A stretch of 64,000 bases of DNA, taken from contig CAVXSD010000005.1 of assembly GCA_963764305.1 (NCBI GenBank), positions 503,201-567,200 of the forward strand. The letters run 5' to 3'. Shown one piece after another: positions 7,870-17,076 of the stretch. The notes below the pieces were generated by a model. That model was not told the DNA's origin and searched no databases. It was given only the letters and a program-made list of their open reading frames with translations. The position numbers were made by a program, and so were the translations under genes. How positions within the stretch are numbered: the stretch's first letter is position 1; every line of letters begins with the position of its first letter. This DNA is from Bog-473 sp963764305 (lineage in GTDB: Bacteria > Actinomycetota > Acidimicrobiia > Acidimicrobiales > RAAP-2).

Positions 7870-7908
7870 ACTGTACCACATCCCAATCACAAGCCAATAG
7901 GTATTGGC
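7870..7908 (-). promoter_or_regulatory. Promoter and perfect 16-bp palindromic operator of the RES/Xre operon
   Basis: On the minus strand a -35 TTGGCT (7897-7892) and -10 TACAGT (7875-7870) are 16 nt apart, and the -10 ends 7 nt before the antitoxin ATG. GCCAATA (7893-7899) and TATTGGC (7902-7908) form a perfect inverted repeat with a 2-nt centre that overlaps the -35. This is the expected place for autorepression by the antitoxin. Confidence 0.65.
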
Positions 7909-8069
7909 AAACCATCCTAAGCCTACCTCGGGGATCTGGTCTCGCCCACGACCTGCCAGACGTGCCACTGCGCGCCCAGATCGGGCCGTTTCCAGACAGG
8001 CAACGGCCGCGAGCGCTGCTTTCATCCAGCGCCCCTCAGAAGTGCCGACACCGAGGCCCCTGTCGCGGC

Positions 8070-9581
8070 ATGACGACTGAGTCCCCGCTTGCGTCATTGG
8101 TGCGACCGTTCACCTGCGTGCTCGCCTCGGTCGCCTCCGCCACGCTGAGCGGCGCCGTCGGCCGTCCCGTCTCTGTCGAAGTCCACGTCTCCAACGGATT
8201 GCCCGGTTTCACCATCGTCGGGCTCCCCGATGCCGCGGTGCGCGAGGCGCGCGATCGTGTGCGCGCCGCCGTGCTGTCCAGCGGCCTGGCCTGGCCCCTG
8301 CGGCGGGTGACCGTGAACCTGGCACCGTCCGGCGTGCGCAAAGGGGGAGCGGGGCTCGACCTGCCGATCGCCGTGGGCTTGCTCGTCGCCACGGGTGAGC
8401 TGCCCCCGGGATGCACCGAGGGTCTGGCCTTCTGCGGCGAGCTCGGGCTGAACGGCTCGCTCCGCCACGTCCCGGGCATGATTGCCCTGGCCGACGCCTC
8501 GGCGCCGCTCGGGCTGGTGGTCCCCCTGGGCGACGTGCGCGAGGCCATGCTGGTCCGCGGGTCCGACGTGCGCGGCGCGGCGACGCTGCGGGATCTGACC
8601 CGCGCCCTGCGGGGCCAGGCCGGGTGGCCCGAGCCGCCACCCACTTCGGCCGCCCCTGCCGCCGCGGGCGTCCCGGATCTGGCCGACGTGCGTGGCCAGG
8701 CGGTCGGGCGCCGGGCGCTCGAAGTGGCCGCCGCGGGGCGCCACCACCTCCTCATGATCGGGCCGCCGGGGTCGGGCAAGACCATGCTGGCCGAGCGCCT
8801 GGTGGGGCTACTGCCTCCGCTGACGACAGCCGAGGCGCTCGCCGTGACCCGCATCCACTCGGCGGCCGGCTGTCCCCTGCCCGACGGTGCGCTGCTGGAA
8901 CGCTCCCCGTTCCGCGCCCCGCACCATCAGGCCTCCATCGTCTCCCTGGTCGGTGGAGGCACCTGGTCGCACCGGCCCGGCGAGGTGAGCCTGGCCACCC
9001 ACGGTGTCCTGTTCCTCGACGAGCTCGGCGAGTTCCCCGTGGCCGCCCTCGAGGCGTTGCGCCAACCGCTCGAGGAGGGTGTGATCCGCGTGAGCCGGGC
9101 CGGCGGCACTGTCACCTTTCCGGCGGCCTTCCTGCTCGTCGCCGCCATGAACCCCTGCCCGTGCGGCGAGGGCGTGTACCAGGGCGCGTGCAGCTGCAGC
9201 GAGGCCGCCCGCGCCCGGTATCGGCGGCGCATCTCGGCGCCGCTGCTCGACCGGTTCGACCTCGTCGTGCCGCTCAGCCGCTCGGACCCCGAGGAGCTGC
9301 TGGCGGGCGTTCCGGGAGAATCCTCCGCCACGGCAGCCCGCCGCGTCGCCGCCGCCCGCGCCACGGAGGCGCGACGGGACGGTGCGCCGGACCTTGAACC
9401 GGAAGCCGCCGCCCTCTTCGCGTCGAAGCTCCGCTCGGGTGACCTGAGCGCCCGCGGCCTGCACAAGGTCACGCGGGTCGCTCGCACCGTGGCCACCCTC
9501 GCCGGCGCGGACATGGTCTCGTTCGTCCACGCCTCCGAAGCGTTGTCGTTGCGGGCGGGACGAACGGTCGTGGTGCCATGA
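8070..9581 (+). CDS. YifB/ComM-family Mg-chelatase-like AAA+ ATPase
   Basis: 503 aa. The N-terminal ChlI-type domain reads VSVEVHVSNGLPGFTIVGLPD, followed by an AAA+ domain with Walker A GPPGSGKT near residue 230, Walker B GVLFLDELGEF, and MNPCPCGEG before the C-terminal Mg-chelatase lid domain. ComM-type proteins are hexameric helicases promoting branch migration during natural transformation. The upstream frame to 7848 is not family-like, so ATG 8070 is chosen. Its stop overlaps the start of dprA (ATGA), and pairing with dprA is common, supporting a shared role in handling incoming DNA. Confidence 0.92.
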   Translation: MTTESPLASLVRPFTCVLASVASATLSGAVGRPVSVEVHVSNGLPGFTIVGLPDAAVREARDRVRAAVLSSGLAWPLRRVTVNLAPSGVRKGGAGLDLPIAVGLLVATGELPPGCTEGLAFCGELGLNGSLRHVPGMIALADASAPLGLVVPLGDVREAMLVRGSDVRGAATLRDLTRALRGQAGWPEPPPTSAAPAAAGVPDLADVRGQAVGRRALEVAAAGRHHLLMIGPPGSGKTMLAERLVGLLPPLTTAEALAVTRIHSAAGCPLPDGALLERSPFRAPHHQASIVSLVGGGTWSHRPGEVSLATHGVLFLDELGEFPVAALEALRQPLEEGVIRVSRAGGTVTFPAAFLLVAAMNPCPCGEGVYQGACSCSEAARARYRRRISAPLLDRFDLVVPLSRSDPEELLAGVPGESSATAARRVAAARATEARRDGAPDLEPEAAALFASKLRSGDLSARGLHKVTRVARTVATLAGADMVSFVHASEALSLRAGRTVVVP

Positions 9582-10660
9582 GCGGCGCCGGAGAGCCGAG
9601 CCTGCCCGAGGAGGCGTATGCCGTCGCGCTGGCGTCGGCGCCGTCCATCGGTCCCTCTCGCCTGCGCACCCTGCTGGCGCAGGCCTCGCCCTCGGTGGCC
9701 TGGGCGCAGGGCCGTGACGGTGACGTCACCGGCGCCTCCGTGGCAGCCGTGGCGCGCGCATGGAAACGACATGCCGAGCTCGGCATCCGGGTGCTGGTGG
9801 CCGGGCAGCCGTCGTACCCGCGCCGGTTGGCCGACGACCCGCAGGCGCCCGCCCTGCTGTTCTGTCTGGGGGACCCGACTGCGCTGGACGCGGCGGCGAC
9901 CGTCGCGCTGGTGGGCACTCGGGCGCCGACCCGCTACGGCATCGGGGTGGCCGCGCAGTTCGGCGCCGACCTCTCCGCTGCGGGTGTCAGCGTCGTGTCG
10001 GGGCTCGCGTTGGGGATCGATGGCGCCGCGCACGAGGGGGCCTGTGGCGCCGGTGCACCGCCGATCGGCGTCGTGGCCGGTGGGCTCGACAACCCCTACC
10101 CGCGGCGGCACGCACGGCTCTGGGCGCGCGTGGCGTCGTCGGGGGTCATCGTGTCGGAGTCACCGGCCGGAGTGCCGACTGAGAAGTGGCGCTTCCCGGT
10201 ACGCAACCGCCTGTTGGCCGCGTTGAGCGACGTCGTCGTCGTCGTGGAGAGCCGCCACCACGGAGGCTCGCGCCATACCGTCGAGGCCGCGATGGACCGC
10301 GGCCTGCCCGTCGGCGCCGTGCCGGGTTCCATCCGCAGCGCCACCTCCGAGGGCACCAACGCGCTCCTGGCCGACGGCGCGTTCCCGGTCTGCTCGACCG
10401 GCGACATCCTGGTCGCGCTCTCGCTCGCCGGCGCCGCGGTGGTCGCACCGCCGCCTTCACCCACCCGCCGGTCCGGTCCGCCCGCAGCGGACCCGGGCCG
10501 GGACCGGCGGGTCTACGACGCCCTCTCCGGCGACCCCGCACCCCTCGACGAGCTGACCCGGGTGACCGGGCTCCCTCTGGCCGAGCTGTGCGGTGGCCTC
10601 GAACGGCTCGCCCAGGCCGGCCTGGCCCGGGACGCCGGGGGGTGGTGGGAGCGGGTCTGA
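9578..10660 (+). CDS. dprA: DNA-processing protein DprA
   Basis: 360 aa. A short N-terminal helix-hairpin-like region is followed by the Rossmann-like DprA core with LVGTRAPTRYG and VSGLALGIDGAAHEGA, then VAGGLDNPYPRRH and ESPAGVPTEKWRFPVRNR. A Pro-rich linker leads to a C-terminal winged-helix-like domain of about 60 residues. DprA binds single-stranded DNA and loads RecA during transformation. ATG 9578 overlaps the yifB stop by 4 nt, which indicates coupling. No other competence genes are in the window. Confidence 0.93.
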   Translation: MSGAGEPSLPEEAYAVALASAPSIGPSRLRTLLAQASPSVAWAQGRDGDVTGASVAAVARAWKRHAELGIRVLVAGQPSYPRRLADDPQAPALLFCLGDPTALDAAATVALVGTRAPTRYGIGVAAQFGADLSAAGVSVVSGLALGIDGAAHEGACGAGAPPIGVVAGGLDNPYPRRHARLWARVASSGVIVSESPAGVPTEKWRFPVRNRLLAALSDVVVVVESRHHGGSRHTVEAAMDRGLPVGAVPGSIRSATSEGTNALLADGAFPVCSTGDILVALSLAGAAVVAPPPSPTRRSGPPAADPGRDRRVYDALSGDPAPLDELTRVTGLPLAELCGGLERLAQAGLARDAGGWWERV

Positions 10661-11242
10661 GCCCCGACGCCCCGTCCGCACCGGAGCTTCCGGCCGTCCG
10701 TCATTTCGATGTGCTGCGAACCGGCGGCCGATGGCGCTCCTCGCGACGTGGACGATCTCGACGACGCCGCCCCTGTCGTGCGGCACCGGCTTCACCCGCG
10801 GCGTCTCCGCAGTGTGCGCCGGGGCCCTTGCCGTTCGTTGGGCGGCGCGGCAAGGCCGCGGCAAGGGACCGGGCGCAAGAATGCGAGGGAAAGAGTGCGA
10901 GAGACAAAGGAGGCAGCGATGGAGACGCGGGAGAGTTCGGGAGCGCCGGGGGGAAGGCCGGGGGCAGAATGCAGCGGTGATCAGCCAACTCCTCGACGCG
11001 GTCGAATCAGGGACCAGGGAGAGGCTGCAGCCGAGCCGGTTACATTCGAAGAGCGCGACGCATCCCGATTCCCGGCCGAGGGGTGATGACGTTCACCTTG
11101 TGTCGGGAGGGGAACGGTATCCGACACGCCGTGCACCAGGCGCACCTCGTGTCACTGCATGGAAGCCGCATCAACCGGGACCGGGCGTAGTGCTGCGGGC
11201 GCTGGCCGGCGGCACTGCGGGACGAGATGGCCGAGGCGGCCC
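10661..11242. other. Long intergenic stretch with no supported gene
   Basis: About 580 bases between dprA and the phosphotransferase gene. Open frames exist on both strands, but all encode Arg/Gly/Pro-rich sequence without domains. An AAAGGAGG-like sequence near 10908 precedes ATG 10920, yet that frame gives only a low-complexity product. No RNA gene is recognised. Confidence 0.4.
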
Positions 11243-12238
11243 GTGACTGAGGCGAACGGTGGGCTCGCCGGGCTGCTCGCCCGGGCGGAGAGCCGCCGAC
11301 CCTGGGCACCGGACGACACGAAGTCCGGCGCCCGCTTCGAGCGGGTCGTCATAGAGGGTGAGCCGTTCATCCTCAAGTACCAGGACCCCCGGGACGACTG
11401 GCTGCTCCGTGCCTCGGGTGACCCCGGCCGTGCGTACGTGCGGTTGTGGGAGAGCGGCCTGCTCGGCCGACTGCCCCCTGAGATCGATCATGCCGTCGTG
11501 GCAGCCGACTACGACGGAGAGGTGGGGAGAGTCCTGCTGCGCGATGTCGGGTCGTCTCTCCTCGAGCCGGACACCCCTTTCACGGCCATGCAACACGCGC
11601 GGTTCATGGAGCACATGGCCGCCCTGCACGCCGCCTTCTGGGGCTGGCACGACGATGTCGGCCTCACTCCGCTCGGGCGCCGCTATCTGTTGCTCTCCCC
11701 GCAGGTTGCCGCGGCCGAGGCGGCCCGTGGTACCAGCGCGGCCGTGCCCCGGGCCATGGCCGAAGGGTGGCGGTGCCTCCCCGAAGTCTCGCCCACCATG
11801 GCGAAGGTCGTGTTGCCGCTCCTCGACGACACCTCCCCCCTGGTGGCGGCGCTCCAGCGGGTCCCCCACACGTTGGTCCACGGTGATTGGAAATCGGCCA
11901 ATCTGGGGAGCCATCCGGATGGCCGGACGGTGCTCCTCGACTTCGGGGAGGTCCCCGGGGAGGCCTCGCCGCTGGCGGACGTGGCGTGGTACCTGGCCCT
12001 GAACGCAGATCTTCTGCCCGAGTCGAAGGACGACGCGCTCGAGACCTACCGGCGCGCCCTGGAAGCTGATGGTGTGGCGACGTCCGGGTGGTGGGACGAG
12101 GCCGTGGCGCTGGAACTGCTCGGCTGCATGCTGCAGTTCGGGTGGGAGAAAGCCCTCGGGGGAGTCGGCGACGAGCTCAGATGGTGGGAGAATTGGGTTC
12201 GGCTCGGGTCCCGCCGCCTCGACAACCTCACGCGTTAG
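11243..12238 (+). CDS. Aminoglycoside phosphotransferase-family kinase (APH/choline kinase-like)
   Basis: 331 aa with the APH-like kinase fold. The phosphate-donor Lys probably lies in PFILKYQD, the Brenner motif HGDWKSANLG near residue 212 supplies the catalytic Asp, and LLDFGEVPG supplies the Mg-binding Asp, followed by DVAWYLALN. Substrates of this family range from aminoglycosides to choline and amino alcohols and cannot be told here. GTG 11243 gives a family-like N-terminus; the frame extends upstream to 11159 with an Arg-rich leader that looks non-coding. It is isolated from neighbouring operons. Confidence 0.82.
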   Translation: MTEANGGLAGLLARAESRRPWAPDDTKSGARFERVVIEGEPFILKYQDPRDDWLLRASGDPGRAYVRLWESGLLGRLPPEIDHAVVAADYDGEVGRVLLRDVGSSLLEPDTPFTAMQHARFMEHMAALHAAFWGWHDDVGLTPLGRRYLLLSPQVAAAEAARGTSAAVPRAMAEGWRCLPEVSPTMAKVVLPLLDDTSPLVAALQRVPHTLVHGDWKSANLGSHPDGRTVLLDFGEVPGEASPLADVAWYLALNADLLPESKDDALETYRRALEADGVATSGWWDEAVALELLGCMLQFGWEKALGGVGDELRWWENWVRLGSRRLDNLTR

Positions 12239-12431
12239 GCATCGCGGGGCCTCGCTCGGCCGGGACAATCCCTCCACCTCGAGATCGCCCACCAGCCGGA
12301 CGCCCAGGCTCCGCACGGGGCCATCCCCGTCCGTGGGTACCCCGGATCACAAGAGTGGGTCATTCCCGGGGTGCCCAGCAGGGAGCCGGTGACGCGTCCT
12401 GAGAGCCCTGACGGCCCTAACCTGCCTCGCC

Positions 12432-12974
12432 GTGGAAGTAAGGATCCTCCGAGCGGATGATATGGCCGGGTTGCGGGCGGAGGCCACCCGGGCCCAGGCC
12501 CAGGGTGCCGCCGCCGTCTTCCTGAGTGACGGCCCGCTCGGGGACCCCTTCGTCGTCGCGGCCGGACTGGCGCCCGTGCTCTCCGGCTTGCTGCTCGGGG
12601 CCCGGACCAGCCTGACCCCCGAGGGGCGCCACCCCGCCATGCTCGCCCGGGAGGTCACGAGCCTGGACCTCGTCTCCGGCGGTCGCAGCGTGCTCTGCTT
12701 CGTGCCGCCCTTCACCGATGCGCTCCCCGAGGCGATCGAGCTGTGCCGGGCCATGTGGCGGCCGGGCGTGGTCGACAGCGACGGCCCCTCCTTCCCGGTG
12801 CATGCCGCGGCCAGCCGCCCCAGGCCGGTGGGAGAGGGGAGCCCGCGCATCGCCCTCGATCTCACCGCCGGCGACGAGGTGCCCTCCTTCCTCGCCGCCG
12901 CCGCCGACCTCCTTCTCCGGCCGGTCGCCGGCGGGGCGGGCACGGCCGGGGCGTGCCGCCTGGAGCCGGTGTGA
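12432..12974 (+). CDS. Short luciferase-like (LLM) monooxygenase protein
   Basis: 180 aa, similar to the N-terminal part of bacterial luciferase-like, F420-type oxidoreductases: QGAAAVFLSDGPLGDPFVVAAGLAP, then LLGARTSLTPEGRHPAMLAREVTSLDLVSGGR. Family members are usually 280-350 residues, so roughly half the barrel is missing or reduced; C-terminal residues are Ala/Gly-rich. GTG 12432 lies 8 nt after a TAACCT -10-like box, suggesting a leaderless mRNA. Its TGA overlaps the GTG of the acyltransferase gene (GTGA). It may be a degenerate or cofactor-independent homologue. Confidence 0.7.
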   Translation: MEVRILRADDMAGLRAEATRAQAQGAAAVFLSDGPLGDPFVVAAGLAPVLSGLLLGARTSLTPEGRHPAMLAREVTSLDLVSGGRSVLCFVPPFTDALPEAIELCRAMWRPGVVDSDGPSFPVHAAASRPRPVGEGSPRIALDLTAGDEVPSFLAAAADLLLRPVAGGAGTAGACRLEPV

Positions 12975-15101
12975 CCGACGCCACGCTGGTCCACGAGCGC
13001 CCGGCTACGGCCACCGCGACGACCGCCGTCACCGGGCGCCACCTGCCCGCTCTCAACGGGCTCCGCGGCCTCGCTGTCATCGGGGTCGTGGCCTACCACC
13101 TCCAGATCGGCTGGGCGAAGGGAGGGTACCTCGGGGTCGACCTCTTCTTCGTCCTCTCGGGTTTCCTGATCACAACGCTGCTCCTCGAGGAGTGGGTCGG
13201 GACCGGGCGCGTCGACTTGGCCGCATTCTGGGGGCGCCGGGCTCGGCGCCTGCTCCCAGCGCTCTTCCTCGTCATTGCGGCTCTCGCCCTCTACCTCGTC
13301 TGCAACGCCCTCTTCGGAGGCCCCGGCGCCAACGGCCTGATCGACCTCTCGGGCCTGCGAGGGGATGCCATCGCCACCCTGCTCTACGTGAACAACTGGC
13401 ATCTCATTTTCGCCCACCAGTCCTACTTCGCCCAGTTCTCCACGCCGTCGCCGCTCCAGCACACCTGGTCGCTGGCGATCGAGGAGCAGTTCTACCTGAT
13501 CTGGCCCCTGCTGCTCCTGGTGCTCCTGCGCTACGGGCGGCGCGGCTGGCGCCGGGTCGGCGTCACCGTCTCCGTCGCCCTCGGCGTCGGTTCGTCCGTG
13601 CTGATGGCCGCGCTCTTCCACCCGGGGGTGGACCCCTCGAGGATCTACTACGGCAGTGACACGCGCCTGTTCGACCTCATGGCCGGCGCCGCCATCGCAT
13701 TCCTGGCCGCGGCGCGCCGCCAGCCGAACGAGCGGGCGCGCCGGATCTTCCACTGGGTGGGCCCCACCGCGGCGGTCGTCCTCGGGGCGTTCTGGGTGAC
13801 GGCTGGGACGCCCGGCGGCCTGCCCACCAACTTCATGTTCGAGGGGGGGTTCCTGCTCTGCGCGGCACTCGCCGCGCTGGTCGTGTCGGACGCGCGTCTC
13901 GTCGAACCCGGGACGTTCGCCCGCGGCCTGGCCTGGAAGCCATTGCACTTCGTCGGCACCATCTCCTACGGCGTCTACCTGTGGCACTGGCCGGTGATCG
14001 TCTACCTCACCGCCGCCCGGACCGGCTTGTCGGCCTGGCCCCTGAACCTGCTCCGGATCGCCGTCACGCTCGCCGTCTCCGCGGCGAGCTATTACCTGGT
14101 CGAGCGGCCGATCCGCCTGGCCCGGTTCCGGGGCGGGGTCCGGATCTGGGGGCCCCTCGCCGGCGTCGTCACGGCCGTCGTGATCGTCGCGGCCACCATC
14201 CCCGCCGTCGCCGATCCCACCAATGTCGTCGGCACCAGCCACCTGGCGTCCGCGTCCACAGGCTCGAAGCAGGGGGTGCCGGGCGCCGGGGGCTACCAGG
14301 GCCAGCAGCCGATACGGCTCACGGCGGCCCCGTCCCCGGCCGATCCCCTGCGCGTCATGCTCCTGGGCGACTCGGTCTTGCACGACGCCTCGTTCGGCAT
14401 CACCGCCGCGCTCCGGGCCACCGGCGCGGCCACGGTCGACACGCACACGGTCCTCGGGTTCGGGCTCACGACGTCCCTCAACTGGCCGACGGTCATCCCC
14501 AACCTCGTCAGCCAGACCCAGGCCCAGCTCATCGTGGGCTCATGGAGCTGGGACCAGTTCGGGCCGACCACACCCAACGCGCTGCACGAGCCGGTCCAGT
14601 ACACGAAGCTGCTCCGCCGCGCCGTCTCGACCATGCTCACGCCCGGCAACGGCGTGGAGGGCGTGATCCTCACCGAGTTCCCACAACCAGGGAACGTCAG
14701 CCCCGACCAGTCAGGCCAGGGCGATCTCCGAGAAGGAGCGCCGGGCCGGCGTCACTGCGTGGAACGCCATCGCCGCCAAGATGCCCTCGTATTTCCCCGG
14801 ACGGGTCATGTACTTCCCGCTGGGCAGCTCGCTGCTCGTCGACGGGAAGTACTCGGCGTGGCTCCCACCCGAAGGCGACCCGCACGCCCCGAGCAGCGAC
14901 TGGCTCCGTGCGCGCAAGCTCGACAACGTCCACCTCTGTCCCGAGGGCGCCGCCCGCTACGCCAACGCGCTGCTGTCCGATATGACGGCGCTGCTCCTGC
15001 TCCCACCCGCCGAGGGGAACTGGGCCCAGGGGGCCTGGACGTCTGACCCCGACTACAACGACCCGCCCGGAACTTGCCCGGACGACCATCCCCCGGGCTA
15101 G
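12971..15101 (+). pseudogene. Acyltransferase-3/SGNH-hydrolase membrane protein, frameshifted near 14720
   Basis: The N-terminal half is an acyltransferase_3 domain (OafA-like): LNGLRGLAVIGVVAYHL, GVDLFFVLSGFLIT, then about ten membrane helices to LVERPIRLARF. The C-terminal half is a periplasmic SGNH domain with LLGDSVLHD near residue 466. The original frame loses similarity after NVSPDQSGQ near 14720; the rest (AISEKERRAGVTAW to the D-x-x-H motif DNVHLCPEGAARY) continues one base out of phase and ends at 15101. One extra G in the GGG at 14719-14721 explains this. Such proteins O-acylate surface polysaccharides. It is either truly broken or a consensus error; the start GTG overlaps the upstream gene. 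Confidence 0.8.
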
Positions 15102-15199
15102 GAAACGCTCGCCGACCACCGTCCGCAGCCGTCGCGTCCGTCCTGCGCCGCGCAAGCCGGGTGTGAGCCGGGGCCGCACTGAAGGGCCGCCACGGGCCG

Positions 15200-15222
15200 C
15201 CCCGGCCCGCCCCGGGCCGGGG
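15200..15222 (+). terminator. Perfect GC-rich terminator hairpin before fumC
   Basis: CCCCGGCCCG at 15200-15209 pairs perfectly with CGGGCCGGGG at 15213-15222 across a CCC loop. It follows the acyltransferase gene by about 100 nt and ends 35 nt before fumC. It has no U tract, as is common in high-GC actinobacteria. Confidence 0.55.
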
Positions 15223-15256
15223 GCCGGTCGGCGGCGCCGGTCCTAAGCTGGCGCCA

Positions 15257-16645
15257 ATGACGAACACCCGGATGGAAAGCGACAGCATGGGGGAGATCGA
15301 GGTCCCCGCCGACCGCTACTGGGGGGCCCAGACGCAGCGCTCTCTGCACCATTTCGACATCGGGACCGAGACGATGCCCAAGCCACTCATCAGGGCGTTC
15401 GGGGTGCTCAAGGGCGCGTCGGCCTCGGTGAACCGCGACCTCGGCAAGCTGGACGACACGCTGGCCGGCCTCATCGAGCAGGCGGCGGGCGAGGTGGCCA
15501 AGGGTGCCCTCGACGACCAGTTCCCGTTGCGCATCTGGCAAACGGGGAGCGGCACCCAGACCAACATGAATGCCAACGAGGTCATCTCCAACCGGGCCAT
15601 CGAGCTGAGCGGCGGGGCCATGGGCACCAAGAAGCCCGTCCACCCCAATGACCACGTCAACATGTCCCAGTCCTCGAACGACACATTCCCGACGGCCATG
15701 CACATCGCGGCGGCCGAGGAGATCGTGCTCCGGCTTCTCCCCTCGGTCTCGGCGTTGCGCGATGCGCTCGAGGCGCGGTCCGAGGAGTTCGCGGACATCA
15801 CCAAGATCGGCCGCACCCACCTCATGGACGCCGTGCCGCTCACGCTGGGCCAGGAGTTCTCCGGCTACGTGGCCCAGCTCACGGCCGACCTCGAGCGCAT
15901 CGAGCTGACGCTTCCGGGCCTCTACGAGCTGGCGGCCGGGGGCACGGCCGTGGGCACGGGGTTGAACACGCACCCCGAGTTCGGCGACCGCGTGGCGCGG
16001 GCGATCGGCGCGGCCACGGGGCTGCCGTTCGTGAGCGCGCCCAACAAGTTCGCCGCGCTGGCCGCTCACGACGCTCTCGTCTTCACCCACGGGGCGCTGC
16101 GCACCCTGGCCGTCTCGCTGATGAAGATCGCCGACGACCTGCGCTGGCTGGGCTCGGGCCCACGCTGCGGGCTGGGCGAGCTCGCCCTGCCCGAGAACGA
16201 GCCGGGCTCGTCCATCATGCCGGGCAAGGTAAACCCGACCCAGAGCGAGGCCATGATCATGGTCGGGATCCAGGTGCTCGGGAACGACACGGCCGTGGCG
16301 ACCGCGGGCAGCCGGGGCAACCTCGAGCTCAATGTCTGCAAGCCGGTCATCGCCTACAACGTGTTGCAGTCGATCGCGCTGTTGACCGATGCCAGCCGGG
16401 GCTTCCGCGAGTTCTGCGTGGATGGGTTGCAACCCAACCTGGTGGAGATCGATCGGCACCTCTCCAACTCGCTCATGCTGGTCACCGCGCTGGCCCCGAG
16501 CATCGGATACGACAGGTCGGCCGAGGTGGCCAAGAAGGCGCACAAGGAGGGATCGACCCTCAAGGAGGCGGCGCTCGGCCTGGGCTACCTGACCGGGGAG
16601 GAGTTCGACGCCGCCGTGCGCCCCGAGGAGATGACGCATCCTTGA
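15257..16645 (+). CDS. fumC: Class II fumarate hydratase
   Basis: 462 aa, normal length for class II fumarase. Signatures: GSGTQTNMNANEVI, HPNDHVNMSQSSNDTFPTA, GRTHLMDAVPLTLGQE and the superfamily signature GSSIMPGKVNP. It interconverts fumarate and malate in the TCA cycle as an iron-independent homotetramer. ATG 15257 follows a TAAGCT box by 7 nt, suggesting leaderless expression. Its TGA overlaps the TTG start of the pterin dehydratase gene (TTGA), so the two are probably cotranscribed. Confidence 0.96.
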   Translation: MTNTRMESDSMGEIEVPADRYWGAQTQRSLHHFDIGTETMPKPLIRAFGVLKGASASVNRDLGKLDDTLAGLIEQAAGEVAKGALDDQFPLRIWQTGSGTQTNMNANEVISNRAIELSGGAMGTKKPVHPNDHVNMSQSSNDTFPTAMHIAAAEEIVLRLLPSVSALRDALEARSEEFADITKIGRTHLMDAVPLTLGQEFSGYVAQLTADLERIELTLPGLYELAAGGTAVGTGLNTHPEFGDRVARAIGAATGLPFVSAPNKFAALAAHDALVFTHGALRTLAVSLMKIADDLRWLGSGPRCGLGELALPENEPGSSIMPGKVNPTQSEAMIMVGIQVLGNDTAVATAGSRGNLELNVCKPVIAYNVLQSIALLTDASRGFREFCVDGLQPNLVEIDRHLSNSLMLVTALAPSIGYDRSAEVAKKAHKEGSTLKEAALGLGYLTGEEFDAAVRPEEMTHP

Positions 16646-16956
16646 GCGAGCCCGTGCTCACCCACGCCGAGGTCGACGGCGCTCTCGAGGAGCAGCAGCT
16701 GCACTGGACCCGCGAGGGTGACATTCTGGTCACCACCGTCAAGCTGCACGACTTCGGCGCCGCCCTCACCTTCGTCAACGCGGTCGGCGCGGCGGCGGAG
16801 GCGGCCAATCACCACCCCGACATCGACATCCGCTGGAACACGGTGCGCCTGTCCCTCAGTACGCACGACTCGGGCGGCGTCACGCTCCTCGACCTGGCCC
16901 TGGCCGGCGTCGTGGACCGGTTGCGCCCGGACGTCCGGGCCGACGAGGGGGGCTAG
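16642..16956 (+). CDS. 4a-hydroxytetrahydrobiopterin dehydratase (PCD/DCoH family)
   Basis: 104 aa, typical length for the family. The signature NHHPDIDIRWNTVRLSLSTH followed by GGVT matches the pterin-4a-carbinolamine dehydratase active site, including the two adjacent His and the following Pro. It dehydrates 4a-hydroxy-tetrahydropterins in pterin recycling; in bacteria lacking aromatic hydroxylases its role is unclear (possibly in molybdopterin metabolism). It starts with TTG overlapping the fumC stop. The DDE insertion sequence begins only 6 nt after its TAG stop, so its terminator has been displaced. Confidence 0.88.
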   Translation: MSEPVLTHAEVDGALEEQQLHWTREGDILVTTVKLHDFGAALTFVNAVGAAAEAANHHPDIDIRWNTVRLSLSTHDSGGVTLLDLALAGVVDRLRPDVRADEGG

Positions 16957-16962
16957 TTACTA

Positions 16963-16981
16963 GCTACTTCCCCCTGAAAAA
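16963..16981 (+). repeat. Left terminal inverted repeat of the DDE insertion sequence
   Basis: GCTACTTCCCCCTGAAAAA is matched exactly, in reverse complement, at 18548-18566. The element begins just after a TA dinucleotide. Confidence 0.9.
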
Positions 16982-17076
16982 TCCGAAGTGAGGCCGGGGC
17001 CGCTCCGGGCCTCGCCTGGTCTTGTCGTCCGGTGATTTCTGACTCCGATCGTGGGGGTGCTGGGTTCGATTCGCCT

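Noticed and set aside
10593..11246. Plus-strand ORF of 217 codons after dprA
   Set aside because: It overlaps dprA and the phosphotransferase start, its product is Arg/Gly-rich without domains, and the better-supported genes occupy both ends.
12347..14446. Minus-strand open frame of 699 codons
   Set aside because: It lies opposite the luciferase-like and acyltransferase genes, is Gly/Arg/Asp-rich without domains, and arises from the high-GC third-position bias of the real strand.
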